A DNA stretch of 64,000 nt from Pseudomonas sp. TTU2014-080ASC (GTDB lineage: Bacteria > Pseudomonadota > Gammaproteobacteria > Pseudomonadales > Pseudomonadaceae): NCBI RefSeq assembly GCF_001446935.1, contig NZ_LKKK01000001.1, positions 930,001-994,000 on the forward strand. The letters run 5' to 3'. The notes below the pieces were generated by a model. That model made no database searches. It had not been told where the DNA came from and saw nothing but the letters and a program-made list of their open reading frames with translations. This document shows positions 56,168-64,000 of the stretch, one piece after another. Positions within the stretch are counted from its first letter, which is position 1, and the number at the start of each line of letters is the position of its first letter. The translations under genes and the position numbers were made by a program.

Positions 56168-57288
56168 GGTTGCACCTCAGTGGCCAGTGCGGCCATCACC
56201 AGTTTAAGGAAGTGGTTACGGTCAAAACTGCCGTCGCGGTCGTCGGCATAGCGCACCACCACTAAGTTTTTGCTGGGTATCACGTACAGGCCCTGCCCCC
56301 AGTGCCCGGAGGCTACCAGCACATCATCCGGCACATCCGGCCAGGGCTTAGCGTTGGCGGAAACCGCCTTATTAAGCCACCACTGCCCGCCCGGCACTGC
56401 GCCATTGGGCTTGTCCACTTGCGGCAAGTAATTGGCATACGGCGTGCGGTTGAAGTCGACCCAGGCTTTGGGCAACAACTGCTTATCGTGCCAGCGCCCG
56501 TCGCGCTGCATCAGCAAGCCGACGCGGGCCAGGTCGCGAGCCGTCAAATAGGCATAGGAAGATGCGATATAGGTACCGGAAGCGTCCCGTTCCCAGGTTG
56601 CGCTGTTAATACCCAGCGGTTCGAACAGAGCCGTCCAGGGATAATCCGCATAGGCCTGTTCACCGACAATATTCTTCATCGCAGCAGCCAGCACGTTGCT
56701 GTCGCCGCTGGAATAACGGAAACGCGTGCCAGGTTCTGCATCGGCCTCATGAGCTGCGGTGAAAGCAGCCATATCACCACGGCCGCGGGTATAGAGCATG
56801 GCCACCACTGAGGATTTCAGCGGTGCATATTCGTAGTCTTCCTGCCAGTTAAGCCCTGATGCCCAGTTCAGCAAGTGGCCCATCTTGATCTGCGGATGCT
56901 CGGCAAAGGCCGGATAGTACTGCGCGACAGGCGCATCCAGACGGAACAGCCCTCGGCCGTACGCCACACCCATAACCGTCGCCCACAGGCTTTTCGACAT
57001 GGACCAAGTCAGGTGGGCGGTGCTTGCGCGAGTTGGCTCGGCATAGCGTTCGTACACCAGTACGCCATCGCGGATGACCACCAGCGCATCGGTGCGCACA
57101 CCTTTGCGCTCTTTTTCATCACGCGGGGGAAACGCGTATTGCTCCAGAGCGCTCAGCGCCGTGCTGGCGGGTGCCGGAGCGGTTGACCAATCAGGATCAG
57201 GCCAGTTCTCAGCATGAGCCATGCTGCACGCAGCGAGCAAACCGCACGCCAGTAACAGTCGTCGAACAGAAAATGGGGTGAACGTCAT
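56164..57288 (-). CDS. Serine hydrolase, class C beta-lactamase family
   Basis: A 374-residue exported hydrolase. The signal peptide ends at MAHA (about residue 26), or it is a lipoprotein on LLAAC (Cys21). The SxxK motif is SMSK (Ser96, Lys99), the Tyr-x-Ser motif is YSSGDSN near 190, and a C-terminal HWGQGLYV replaces the KTG box. Probably an esterase or peptidase rather than a beta-lactamase. The ATG at 57288 is chosen over a 61-codon extension because AGAGGCGG lies before it and a signal follows. First gene of a three-gene overlapping unit. Confidence 0.88.
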   Translation of the reverse strand: MTFTPFSVRRLLLACGLLAACSMAHAENWPDPDWSTAPAPASTALSALEQYAFPPRDEKERKGVRTDALVVIRDGVLVYERYAEPTRASTAHLTWSMSKSLWATVMGVAYGRGLFRLDAPVAQYYPAFAEHPQIKMGHLLNWASGLNWQEDYEYAPLKSSVVAMLYTRGRGDMAAFTAAHEADAEPGTRFRYSSGDSNVLAAAMKNIVGEQAYADYPWTALFEPLGINSATWERDASGTYIASSYAYLTARDLARVGLLMQRDGRWHDKQLLPKAWVDFNRTPYANYLPQVDKPNGAVPGGQWWLNKAVSANAKPWPDVPDDVLVASGHWGQGLYVIPSKNLVVVRYADDRDGSFDRNHFLKLVMAALATEVQP

Positions 57289-57391
57289 ACAACCGCCTCT
57301 GCCAAAAGTGCTGGCGGGCACCCTAGCATGGCGGCTGTTGCGATCCAACGCCTGGTAGCGGCATACCGCACTGGCGTCAGCAGGATTGGCG

Positions 57392-58177
57392 TTACTTAGG
57401 CAGCTGGTAATCTTCCGGCCCGAGCAGATCAAGGCCGCACTCCAGATTCTCAATCCAGTACAGGAAGGCATTGATCATTTCAGCCCCCACGAAAGGCCGG
57501 CCGTGCTGCGGCACGATCATGGCCACATCCATCTGCCGGACCATAGCGGCCCACAGTCGGCAGACCTTATTGCTGGCCATGTAACGACGGTGGAAGGCCT
57601 GCATGTTGGGCACGTGATTGACGAAATCCGTAACCGGGCTGGCGTCGTCCACCATGGATGCGCCCATATCCCCGGAAAAGAGAATTTTGCTCACCGGATC
57701 GTACAGTTGGAAATTGCCCACCGAGTGCAGGAAGTGCGCCGGTACGGCTTTGAGCGTGGATTTACCCAATGTGAAGGACTGGCCGCGATCCGGCAGAGCA
57801 ATAATCCGGTCGTAAGTATTCAAGCCACGGCTCAACGCCAGATAGTTCGCCGTCAGGTGCGGAAGAAAGCGCGCCCACAGTTTGGAACAGATGACCCTGG
57901 CGCGGGTGTGCAGCAGCCATTTATCCAACGACGCGATGATGTCTGGGTCCTGATGCGAAGCAAAGATATAAGTCAGGTCCTGCACCGGAATGTGCTTGGA
58001 TAACTCAAGGGATAAGGGTGTGTAGGTCAGGTCTCCGCCCGGATCCAGCAGCAGGTGCTCATCATGGTCAGTAATCAGGAACTGGTTGGACTGCACGCCC
58101 TCGCCACTGACCAGATCATCAAACATCATGCATTGGTGAACGCCATTGTCGAACAGAATGATGGGCTCGCGTCGCAT
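57392..58177 (-). CDS. MBL-fold ODP-type di-iron protein
   Basis: A 261-residue protein of the oxygen-binding di-iron branch of the MBL fold. The metal motif is ASHQDPDI near 74-81, with later ligands in HFLHSVGNF, FSGDMGA and PQHGRPF. The isolated ODP domain, without the flavodoxin part of FprA, is known from bacterial signalling or oxygen-handling proteins. No neighbour suggests a partner. The assignment to the family is good; the role (oxygen sensing or reduction) is inference. Confidence 0.8.
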   Translation of the reverse strand: MRREPIILFDNGVHQCMMFDDLVSGEGVQSNQFLITDHDEHLLLDPGGDLTYTPLSLELSKHIPVQDLTYIFASHQDPDIIASLDKWLLHTRARVICSKLWARFLPHLTANYLALSRGLNTYDRIIALPDRGQSFTLGKSTLKAVPAHFLHSVGNFQLYDPVSKILFSGDMGASMVDDASPVTDFVNHVPNMQAFHRRYMASNKVCRLWAAMVRQMDVAMIVPQHGRPFVGAEMINAFLYWIENLECGLDLLGPEDYQLPK

Positions 58178-58254
58178 TGCAGACTCCTGTGGAAAGCGCC
58201 TAAAGATACTGATTACGGTAAAAAGTCGAACTGATCTGGATCAAGCAGCCCCGG

Positions 58255-59145
58255 TTACAGGCGCATTGCCAGGTGTTGCAGGGCTTTTTCCAGCCGCTTC
58301 TGGCGTGCGCTCATGGCCACGGCCAGCACAGCCTTATCCCTCTGCCACAACGCCTGCCAGTGCTCATCCGAGGCGGCCGCGAACGCAGCATCCAGATCCC
58401 CACGCAGGGCTTCAAACTGCGCAAAAAGCCCCGCCAACAGCACGTGACAGTGGGCATCACCGGGGCACAAACGGCCCACCTCTACACAGCCGGCGGCTAA
58501 ACCGATCAGGCGCAGCTGCACGCTCTGCGGCCAGGCCTGCTCCTGCCCTACACCGAAAAGCCAGGCCGTCAGCGCTGCCAGCACATGTACATCTTCCAGA
58601 GTGCGGAACGGCTTTACGTAGTCACTCCAGCCATCGCCAGGCAAGCGTTCACAGTGAGCAGCCTGCAAGTGCAAACGGGCATGGCCGATATCTGGCATCA
58701 GCGGCAAAGCGGGCAAGGGCTCGACTTGCACGCCTTGAGCACCGTTATGCACCACCGCCAGCACCAAGCGAACAGGCTCGCCCTCAGCGTCTTCCCGGGC
58801 GCTGACCAAGAGCCAGTCGGCGGCCTCCGCTGCGGTTACAAAGTCTTTGCGCCCGCTCAGTTGCAGCCCGTTAAGGCGGGTCTGCATATCAGCCGGACGC
58901 GTGCTGCGTTGCTCACTGACACACAGCGCACCCAAGGTTTTCGGTGCAGCCGGCCACAAGGCGCGCAATGCAGCTTGATACCCGGCTAAAAATGCCAGGC
59001 CCGGCGTTGCCGAAAAGCGCCCGCCATGCAGTGCCAACTGCATCGGTGTGGCGTTAGGTAGGCGCGCCTGCAGGGCGGAATACCACTCCTCAAGGCTGAC
59101 GATGGGCAAACGATCATGCTCACTCATCAGGGATTGCCAGATCAT
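58255..59145 (-). CDS. Acyl-CoA dehydrogenase-like protein, probably inactive
   Basis: A 296-residue protein with the middle beta-domain signature LNGLQLSGRKDFVTAAEAADWLLV (about 92-115) of acyl-CoA dehydrogenases, but it is shorter than the family (about 380) and I find neither the TEP/GQGS flavin contact nor the catalytic Glu. It is divergent from olsB with a gap of about 150 bp. I recall similar proteins beside olsBA in other pseudomonads, from memory only. It may have a non-catalytic or altered role in lipid metabolism. Confidence 0.65.
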   Translation of the reverse strand: MIWQSLMSEHDRLPIVSLEEWYSALQARLPNATPMQLALHGGRFSATPGLAFLAGYQAALRALWPAAPKTLGALCVSEQRSTRPADMQTRLNGLQLSGRKDFVTAAEAADWLLVSAREDAEGEPVRLVLAVVHNGAQGVQVEPLPALPLMPDIGHARLHLQAAHCERLPGDGWSDYVKPFRTLEDVHVLAALTAWLFGVGQEQAWPQSVQLRLIGLAAGCVEVGRLCPGDAHCHVLLAGLFAQFEALRGDLDAAFAAASDEHWQALWQRDKAVLAVAMSARQKRLEKALQHLAMRL

Positions 59146-59292
59146 CGCGACTCCTTATCGGGCTCAAACGCAGTCAATGTCATCCAACCATCACATAAAC
59201 GTCACAGTGATGACACTGCTGAAACATAGCCTGAGATTGCCCAACAAGTTCAACCGGCTGCAAGGGACAAGTCGGACAACGGAGATGACGGC

Positions 59293-60042
59293 ATGACCAA
59301 TAAGGCAGATAACGCTACACAACCCCGTCGCCTGCAAGCCGAGCGCCTGCTGGATGCCAGCGCCCTTCGCGAAGCTCAGGCACTGCGCTACCGCGTCTTT
59401 AGCAGCGAGTTCGACGCCAAACTTAAAGGTGCCGAACAGGGCCTGGACATGGACGACTACGACATTCACTGCCAGCACATTGGCGTGCGTGACCTCAGCA
59501 GCGGCCAATTGGTTGCCACTACACGCCTGCTGGACCACCGCGCAGCCGCCGACTTAGGGCGTTTCTATAGCGAAGAAGAATTCAGCCTGCACGGCCTGCT
59601 GCAGCTGGAAGGGCCCGTGCTGGAAATCGGCCGCACCTGTGTTGATGCGGCCTATCGCAACGGAGCTACGATTGCAGTGCTCTGGAGCGAGCTGGCGGAA
59701 GTGCTCAACCAGGGCGGTTATCGCTACCTAATGGGCTGCGCCAGCATTCCAATGCAAGACGGCGGCGTGCAGGCCCAGGCCATCATGCAGCGTCTGCGCG
59801 ACCGTTACCTGTGCACGGAGCACTTGCGGGCGGAGCCGAAGAATCCAATCCCAACCCTGGAAGTACCGGGCAACGTCATTGCAGAAATGCCGCCCTTGCT
59901 CAAAGCTTATATGCGCCTGGGTGCCAAGATTTGCGGCGAACCCTGCTGGGATGAGGACTTCCAGGTGGCAGACGTGTTCATTCTGCTCAAACGCGACGAG
60001 CTGTGCCCACGTTATGCCAGGCATTTCAAAGCTGCAGTCTGA
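59293..60042 (+). CDS. olsB: L-ornithine N-alpha-acyltransferase OlsB
   Basis: A 249-residue member of the GNAT-like OlsB family, which transfers a 3-hydroxyacyl chain from ACP to ornithine, giving lyso-ornithine lipid. Motifs include [10 protein letters not shown] near 34, the core [14 protein letters not shown] (about 112-125) and the [10 protein letters not shown] segment (about 152-161). It is followed by olsA with a gap of about 65 bp on the same strand, the known order olsBA. Confidence 0.93.
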   Translation: MTNKADNATQPRRLQAERLLDASALREAQALRYRVFSSEFDAKLKGAEQGLDMDDYDIHCQHIGVRDLSSGQLVATTRLLDHRAAADLGRFYSEEEFSLHGLLQLEGPVLEIGRTCVDAAYRNGATIAVLWSELAEVLNQGGYRYLMGCASIPMQDGGVQAQAIMQRLRDRYLCTEHLRAEPKNPIPTLEVPGNVIAEMPPLLKAYMRLGAKICGEPCWDEDFQVADVFILLKRDELCPRYARHFKAAV

Positions 60043-60109
60043 CTCTGCTTGCACATCCTGCCTGCAGCAGGTAGACAGTGCGGCACGTTTACTCAGCGGC
60101 AGGAGCCTG

Positions 60110-60904
60110 ATGAAAAAACTGCGTTTGTATCTGCGTCTGACCCGCTTGCTGGTAGTGATATGCCTCGGCACACTGCTGGCAGCGTCACTTTCTGTGCTGG
60201 AGCGATTTGTACGCCATGACCTGATGGGTACACGTCAGAGCCTTACACGCTGGTTTATGCGGCGTCTGACGGCCGCTCTGCCCTTCCGTTTCAGTGTGCG
60301 CGGCGAGTTGCCCCGTGAGCCCATGCTGTGGGTCAGCAACCACGTATCCTGGACCGATATTCCGCTACTGGGCATGCTCACCCCACTGTCATTTCTGTCC
60401 AAGGCAGAGGTGCGCACCTGGCCGGTGGCAGGCTGGCTCGCACACAAGGCCGGCACCCTGTTTATCCGCCGAGGTGCCGGTGACAGCAAACTGCTCAATG
60501 ATCAGCTAGGCCGCCATCTGCAAGGTGGCCGCAGCCTGCTGATTTTCCCCGAAGGCACCACCAGTGACGGCCTCAGCCTGCGGACCTTCCATGGCCGCCT
60601 GATGGGTAGCGCTATCGAAACCGGAGTCAAAGTTCAGCCAGTCGCCATTCGCTACCTGCGCGCAGGCCAAGTCTGCCCGGTAGCCCCATTCGTTGGGGAT
60701 GACGACATGCTTTCGCACCTGTTGCGTCTGCTCAGCAGCGATCCGGGTGAAGTGGAAATCCAGTTGTTGGAACCCATTTCAAGCGATGGTGGAAATCGCA
60801 ACGCCCTCGCCCGCCAAGCCCAACATGCGATTCACCGGGCGCTCTATGGCGACACCCCACAAACTCAGCGCAGGCCAGACAGCGTTTCGGGTGAGCCAGC
60901 CTGA
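60110..60904 (+). CDS. olsA: Lyso-ornithine lipid O-acyltransferase OlsA
   Basis: A 264-residue PlsC-type acyltransferase that adds the second acyl chain to lyso-ornithine lipid. There is a hydrophobic N-terminal segment (about 12-30), NHVSWTD (NHxxxxD, about 76-82), FPEGTTSDG near 146 and a following PVAIRY strand. The ATG at 60110 has AGGAG 4-5 bases upstream; the longer frame inside olsB is rejected. Ornithine lipids are phosphorus-free membrane lipids, often made under phosphate limitation. Confidence 0.92.
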   Translation: MKKLRLYLRLTRLLVVICLGTLLAASLSVLERFVRHDLMGTRQSLTRWFMRRLTAALPFRFSVRGELPREPMLWVSNHVSWTDIPLLGMLTPLSFLSKAEVRTWPVAGWLAHKAGTLFIRRGAGDSKLLNDQLGRHLQGGRSLLIFPEGTTSDGLSLRTFHGRLMGSAIETGVKVQPVAIRYLRAGQVCPVAPFVGDDDMLSHLLRLLSSDPGEVEIQLLEPISSDGGNRNALARQAQHAIHRALYGDTPQTQRRPDSVSGEPA

Positions 60905-61024
60905 AATGCATCGGTGCCGCCTTTGCCCACAGTGATAACAGCTGTGTTGAACAGACTGTTAGCGGCACGAGCTCACTTCAGACCTTGGGTTTAAGGTACC
61001 TTCAGCTACCTCCGCAGGCGCCCC

Positions 61025-61603
61025 TCAGACGCGATGGAGATCGTCCACATAGTCCATCAAGGCCGGATAAAACGCCTGAAAGTCTGCCATGAGCGGCTGA
61101 TACAGCCGCTCCAGCTCTGCCATCCCGCCCAGTAACAAGCCGGGCTTCGACAAGCGCCGGTCAATGCCACGGATGACCTGCTCAAGCACGGCAAAATCAT
61201 GGTAACTGCCCAGCCAGTCCTGCTCGGCCATGCGCGGCGCGATCAGGGCCAGCCGCTCCGGCAAGTTCGGCTCCTCGCGCAACACGCGGTAGACCTTATC
61301 CGTGAACACCGGCAGTGGCTCATTGGCATACGCCCGCCAGTTCTGCGCCAGGCAGTGATCGAAAAACACATCCAAAAGAATCCCGGCATAGCGTCGGTGC
61401 TGCGCGGCAAAGCGCGCCCGCGCCTGCTCTTGCAAAGGATGCTGATCGGTAAAGACGTCAATGCGGCGGTGTAGGCGAATGGCAGCCTCAACCTCTGGCG
61501 ACCACTGACCGCGCAACGGGCCTTTAACAAAATCGCCATAGAGACTGCCCAGCAACTGAGCCGGTGCATCTCCGCCTAGGTGTAAGTGAGCCAGGTAATT
61601 CAT
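61025..61603 (-). CDS. acpH: Acyl-carrier-protein phosphodiesterase
   Basis: A 192-residue HD-like enzyme that removes phosphopantetheine from ACP. The start MNYLAHLHL, GDFVKG near 24, RLHRRID near 43 (with the Asp of the HxxxD motif) and the FDHCLAQNW segment near 80 match AcpH/DUF479. Length is normal. It is divergent from nemA with a 177-bp gap and convergent with olsA. Confidence 0.9.
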   Translation of the reverse strand: MNYLAHLHLGGDAPAQLLGSLYGDFVKGPLRGQWSPEVEAAIRLHRRIDVFTDQHPLQEQARARFAAQHRRYAGILLDVFFDHCLAQNWRAYANEPLPVFTDKVYRVLREEPNLPERLALIAPRMAEQDWLGSYHDFAVLEQVIRGIDRRLSKPGLLLGGMAELERLYQPLMADFQAFYPALMDYVDDLHRV

Positions 61604-61780
61604 AACGGTTTATGTACATCACTTCGGCAAATGGAGACTATCGGCTAGAACAATCTGCTTATTTCCAAGTGCCACGGTAGGTTATGCGTCATTCACACAC
61701 CCGAGAGCGGTGTTGCTCGGCAGCTGTTAGGCCGCAACGCGCTCATAACCGTATCACCTGATGACCCTGAGGAACACAGC

Positions 61781-62830
61781 ATGTCCAATCTGTTCGACCC
61801 GATTAAAGTGGGTGACCTGCAACTGAAGAACCGCATCATCATGGCTCCACTGACCCGCTGCCGCGCCGAAGAGGGCCGCGTACCTGGTGCGCTGATGGCT
61901 GAGTACTACAGCCAACGCGCCAGCGCAGGCCTGATCATCAGCGAGGCAACCTCAGTCACCCCGATGGGTGTCGGTTACCCCAATACTCCGGGTATCTGGA
62001 GCGATGAGCAGGTACGCGGCTGGAAGAAAGTGACCGATGCCGTGCACAGCGCAGGCGGCAAAATCGCTCTGCAGCTCTGGCACGTAGGCCGTATCTCTCA
62101 CCCAAGTTATCTCGGCGGCGAACTGCCGGTTGCACCGAGCGCTATCAAACCCGCTGGCCACGTCAGCCTGATCCGCCCTGAAACTGGCTACGTAACACCT
62201 CGCGCCCTGGAAACAGCGGAAATTGCCGAAGTGATTGAGGCCTTCCGTCAGGGCGCAGAAAACGCACTCGCCGCCGGGTTTGACGGGGTTGAACTGCACG
62301 CTGCCAACGGTTACCTGATTGACCAGTTCCTGCAGACCAGCACCAACCAGCGCACGGACAATTACGGTGGCAGCTTGGAAAACCGCGCACGTCTGCTGCT
62401 GGAAATCACTGATGCACTGATTGATGTGTGGGGCGCAGGCAAAGTTGGCGTGCACCTTTCGCCGCGTGCTGATATTCACGACATGGGCGACAGCAACCGC
62501 GAAGAATCCTTCACCTACGTAGCACGTGAGCTGGGTAAACGTGGCGTTGCCTTCATCTGCGCCCGCGAACGTGCTGCTGAAGACAGCCTCGGCGCACATC
62601 TGAAAGAGGCCTTTGGCGGTACCTACATCGCCAACGAAGGCTTCAATAAGGCCAGCGCAATTGAGCTGCTGGCCAGCAGAAAAGCCGACGCCGTTGCCTT
62701 TGGTGTGCCGTTTATTGCCAACCCCGATCTGCCGGCCCGTCTGGCCATCGACGCCGATCTGAACGCGCCAAGGCCAGAAACCTTCTACAGTGAAGGCCCG
62801 GTCGGCTATACCGACTACCCAAGCCTGTAA
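61781..62830 (+). CDS. nemA: Old Yellow Enzyme, alkene/xenobiotic reductase
   Basis: A 349-residue FMN enzyme of the OYE family that reduces activated C=C bonds and nitrate esters with NADPH. The start LFDPIKVGDLQLKNRIIMAPLTR, the HAANGYLIDQF substrate motif near 182-192 (with His and Asn), and NRTDNYGGS-like NQRTDNYGGS near 195 are characteristic. The active site carries the usual Tyr downstream. NemA or XenB-like by sequence; the exact subclass is open. It ends at a strong convergent terminator. Confidence 0.93.
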   Translation: MSNLFDPIKVGDLQLKNRIIMAPLTRCRAEEGRVPGALMAEYYSQRASAGLIISEATSVTPMGVGYPNTPGIWSDEQVRGWKKVTDAVHSAGGKIALQLWHVGRISHPSYLGGELPVAPSAIKPAGHVSLIRPETGYVTPRALETAEIAEVIEAFRQGAENALAAGFDGVELHAANGYLIDQFLQTSTNQRTDNYGGSLENRARLLLEITDALIDVWGAGKVGVHLSPRADIHDMGDSNREESFTYVARELGKRGVAFICARERAAEDSLGAHLKEAFGGTYIANEGFNKASAIELLASRKADAVAFGVPFIANPDLPARLAIDADLNAPRPETFYSEGPVGYTDYPSL

Positions 62831-62837
62831 TTGCAGC

Positions 62838-62880
62838 AAGCAAACGGGTCAGGCCATGCCGTGGCTGGCCCGTTTTGCTT
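62838..62880. terminator. Bidirectional terminator between nemA and coiled-coil gene
   Basis: AAGCAAACGGG and the complementary CCCGTTTTGCTT form a long stem with one bulge, extended by GGCC/GGCC pairs over the loop. It lies between convergent genes. Confidence 0.85.
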
Positions 62881-62886
62881 TAACGC

Positions 62887-63738
62887 CTAACGCCCATCAA
62901 TCTGCTTTTGCAGGTTCTGCATCTGGGCCTGAAGGGTATTGATGTTGCGCGTCATCTGCGCGCGGAAGGCATCGAACTCAGCCGTGCTCGCACTCGCCGC
63001 AACCGGCGCTGACGCCCGGTTTTCCAGCTCACTTTTCAGCACCAGCAAATCTTGCTCAATACGGGCCACGGCCTGATTCGGATTGCCCTGCTTTTTCAGC
63101 GCGTCCACATCAGCCCGCAGCGCGGCGATCTTCTCTTCAGCCTTGCTTAGCCCTGCCAATGCTGTTTTCAGACTGGCTTGCTCGGTTTTCAGTTGGCCTT
63201 GTTCGGTCGCAAACTGACTCATCTGACTACTGAGTTTCTCTGTATCAGCCTGACGGGCTTTGACATCGGTGCTGAGCTGTTCAAGTCGGGTAGCAGCATC
63301 ACGCTGGGCAGTCGCGGTGCCCTGTAGCAAGCGGCTGACTTCTGCCAGTTTGCTGTCCATCTGGCGCACCTGTAGCTTGAGCGCCTCACTCCCGGTATTG
63401 ACGGAGGCTTCAGTGGCCACGACCTTGCCGGATATATCCTGAATCCGTCCGGCGGCCTCCTCGCTGATGCGGGCGAAGCTTTCCTGAGTGGCGACCAGTT
63501 GCTGCTCCATCAGATGAATCTGCTGAAAGCTCCACCAGCCCAGACCACTCAAGGCAATCACCAGCGCCCCGACTAACGCCCACAACGGCCCGGTACTCGG
63601 CACCTTAGGCGCAACTGCCGGAGTGCTGTAGGTCGTGCTCTGAGCAGGCGCATATGGCTCATCAACAAAATCGCGGTCGCGCACATCGGCCCTGAGACTG
63701 GGCACATTTTCGATATCATCGCGCTGGTCGTTACGCAT
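62887..63738 (-). CDS. Membrane protein with coiled-coil domain
   Basis: A 283-residue protein that I do not recognise by function. A Pro/Ser-rich cytoplasmic stretch (1-50) is followed by one transmembrane helix (about 52-72, GPLWALVGALVIALSGLGWW). A long coiled coil runs from about 80 to 250 with heptads of Leu and Ala (LSSQMSQFATEQGQLKTEQ), and a second short one lies at the C-terminus (MQNLQKQID). Pseudomonas genomes often label similar proteins only as ATPase or hypothetical; no ATPase motif is present here. It may link membrane and periplasm or act in envelope division. Confidence 0.8.
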   Translation of the reverse strand: MRNDQRDDIENVPSLRADVRDRDFVDEPYAPAQSTTYSTPAVAPKVPSTGPLWALVGALVIALSGLGWWSFQQIHLMEQQLVATQESFARISEEAAGRIQDISGKVVATEASVNTGSEALKLQVRQMDSKLAEVSRLLQGTATAQRDAATRLEQLSTDVKARQADTEKLSSQMSQFATEQGQLKTEQASLKTALAGLSKAEEKIAALRADVDALKKQGNPNQAVARIEQDLLVLKSELENRASAPVAASASTAEFDAFRAQMTRNINTLQAQMQNLQKQIDGR

Positions 63739-63907
63739 GGGTCAACCTTCATGAAGGGAGCGGGCAAATGGCGTGGGGCAGTATACCGGCTGGCAATCAC
63801 ACTAACAGCGACCAGCTTGCAGGCTTTGGTACTGTTCATCACACTACTGGCCATCGACCTGAGGCCGTACGCGCAGTTCCCTGACTCTGTCGGATCAACC
63901 ACCCAAG

Positions 63908-64000
63908 TCAGCGCGGCTGCTGGGCGCTCCACCATGTACAGAACTCATCCAGCGCACTCCAGATGCTGACCTGCGGATCGTAATCGAGATACTCCCGCGC
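63908..64000 (-). CDS. C-terminal end of probable NAD-dependent sugar epimerase
   Basis: Reading the minus strand from the window edge gives 30 residues and a TGA: the segment LDYDPQVSIWSALDEFCTWW and its last residues. The pattern (Tyr-x-Pro-x-Val-Ser, acidic-Leu, Trp) is like the C-terminal tail of NAD-dependent epimerases/dehydratases of the extended SDR family, such as dTDP-rhamnose or UDP-glucuronate epimerases. The rest lies outside the window, so the class is tentative. Confidence 0.55.
   Translation of the reverse strand, partial: AREYLDYDPQVSIWSALDEFCTWWSAQQPR

Noticed and set aside
63751..63969. 72-residue plus-strand frame with a hydrophobic stretch near the right edge
   Set aside because: It overlaps the epimerase end on the other strand by about 60 bp. 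It lacks an SD site and family motifs, and its second half has no plausible protein features.
1..64000. CRISPR arrays, insertion sequences, phage genes, tRNA and rRNA
   Set aside because: No regularly spaced repeats, transposase or integrase motifs, tRNA cloverleaf or rRNA stretches were recognised on either strand.

Overview
The window reads as a chromosomal segment of a Pseudomonas or close relative. Supporting signs are the DUF3565-ackA-pta block, a MexAB-OprM/Ttg-type efflux operon, an olsBA ornithine-lipid pair, SlyD with a histidine tail, several large MalT-like LuxR regulators, and dense moderately GC-rich coding with SD-type ribosome sites. I see no rRNA, tRNA, CRISPR array, insertion sequence or phage gene. 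Species cannot be assigned from sequence reading alone.

Layout. 0-8.7 kb is housekeeping: the end of a DUF58 gene, a nitroreductase, a glutathione peroxidase, slyD, the DUF3565-ackA-pta overflow-acetate operon, a YihG-like acyltransferase, an OmpA-like lipoprotein and an MBL hydrolase. 8.7-12.1 kb holds a PmrAB/QseBC-like two-component pair with a matching CTTAA-N6-CTTAA box, then mntP behind a yybP-ykoY Mn riboswitch. A previously unlisted 54-codon membrane peptide gene overlaps the mntP stop codon. 12.1-17.9 kb is a tripartite RND efflux operon (adaptor, pump, outer-membrane channel), followed by almost 1 kb without a convincing gene.

18.8-53.8 kb is an accessory lipid-catabolism region. 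It has an AlmA-type Baeyer-Villiger flavin monooxygenase beside an alpha/beta hydrolase and an AraC regulator. It also carries a complete beta-oxidation set (acyl-CoA dehydrogenase, fused hydratase/3-hydroxyacyl-CoA dehydrogenase, thiolase, plus an SDR), two acyl-CoA ligases, a second thiolase, a WS/DGAT wax-ester synthase and two more alpha/beta hydrolases. There are two copies of a DUF1329-DUF1302 envelope pair, each next to a MalT-like LuxR regulator, and a third MalT-like regulator beside the beta-oxidation operon. Together these suggest uptake, oxidation and storage of long-chain hydrophobic carbon (alkanes, methyl ketones, wax esters or fatty acids). The individual family calls are firm; the joint pathway is inference.

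53.8-64 kb returns to envelope and housekeeping genes: a DUF2846-like lipoprotein, a phospholipase-D/cardiolipin-synthase-like enzyme overlapping a small membrane protein and a serine hydrolase, an ODP-type di-iron MBL protein, a degenerate acyl-CoA dehydrogenase divergent from olsB-olsA, acpH, an Old Yellow Enzyme, a coiled-coil membrane protein, and the last 30 codons of an apparent sugar-nucleotide epimerase at the edge.
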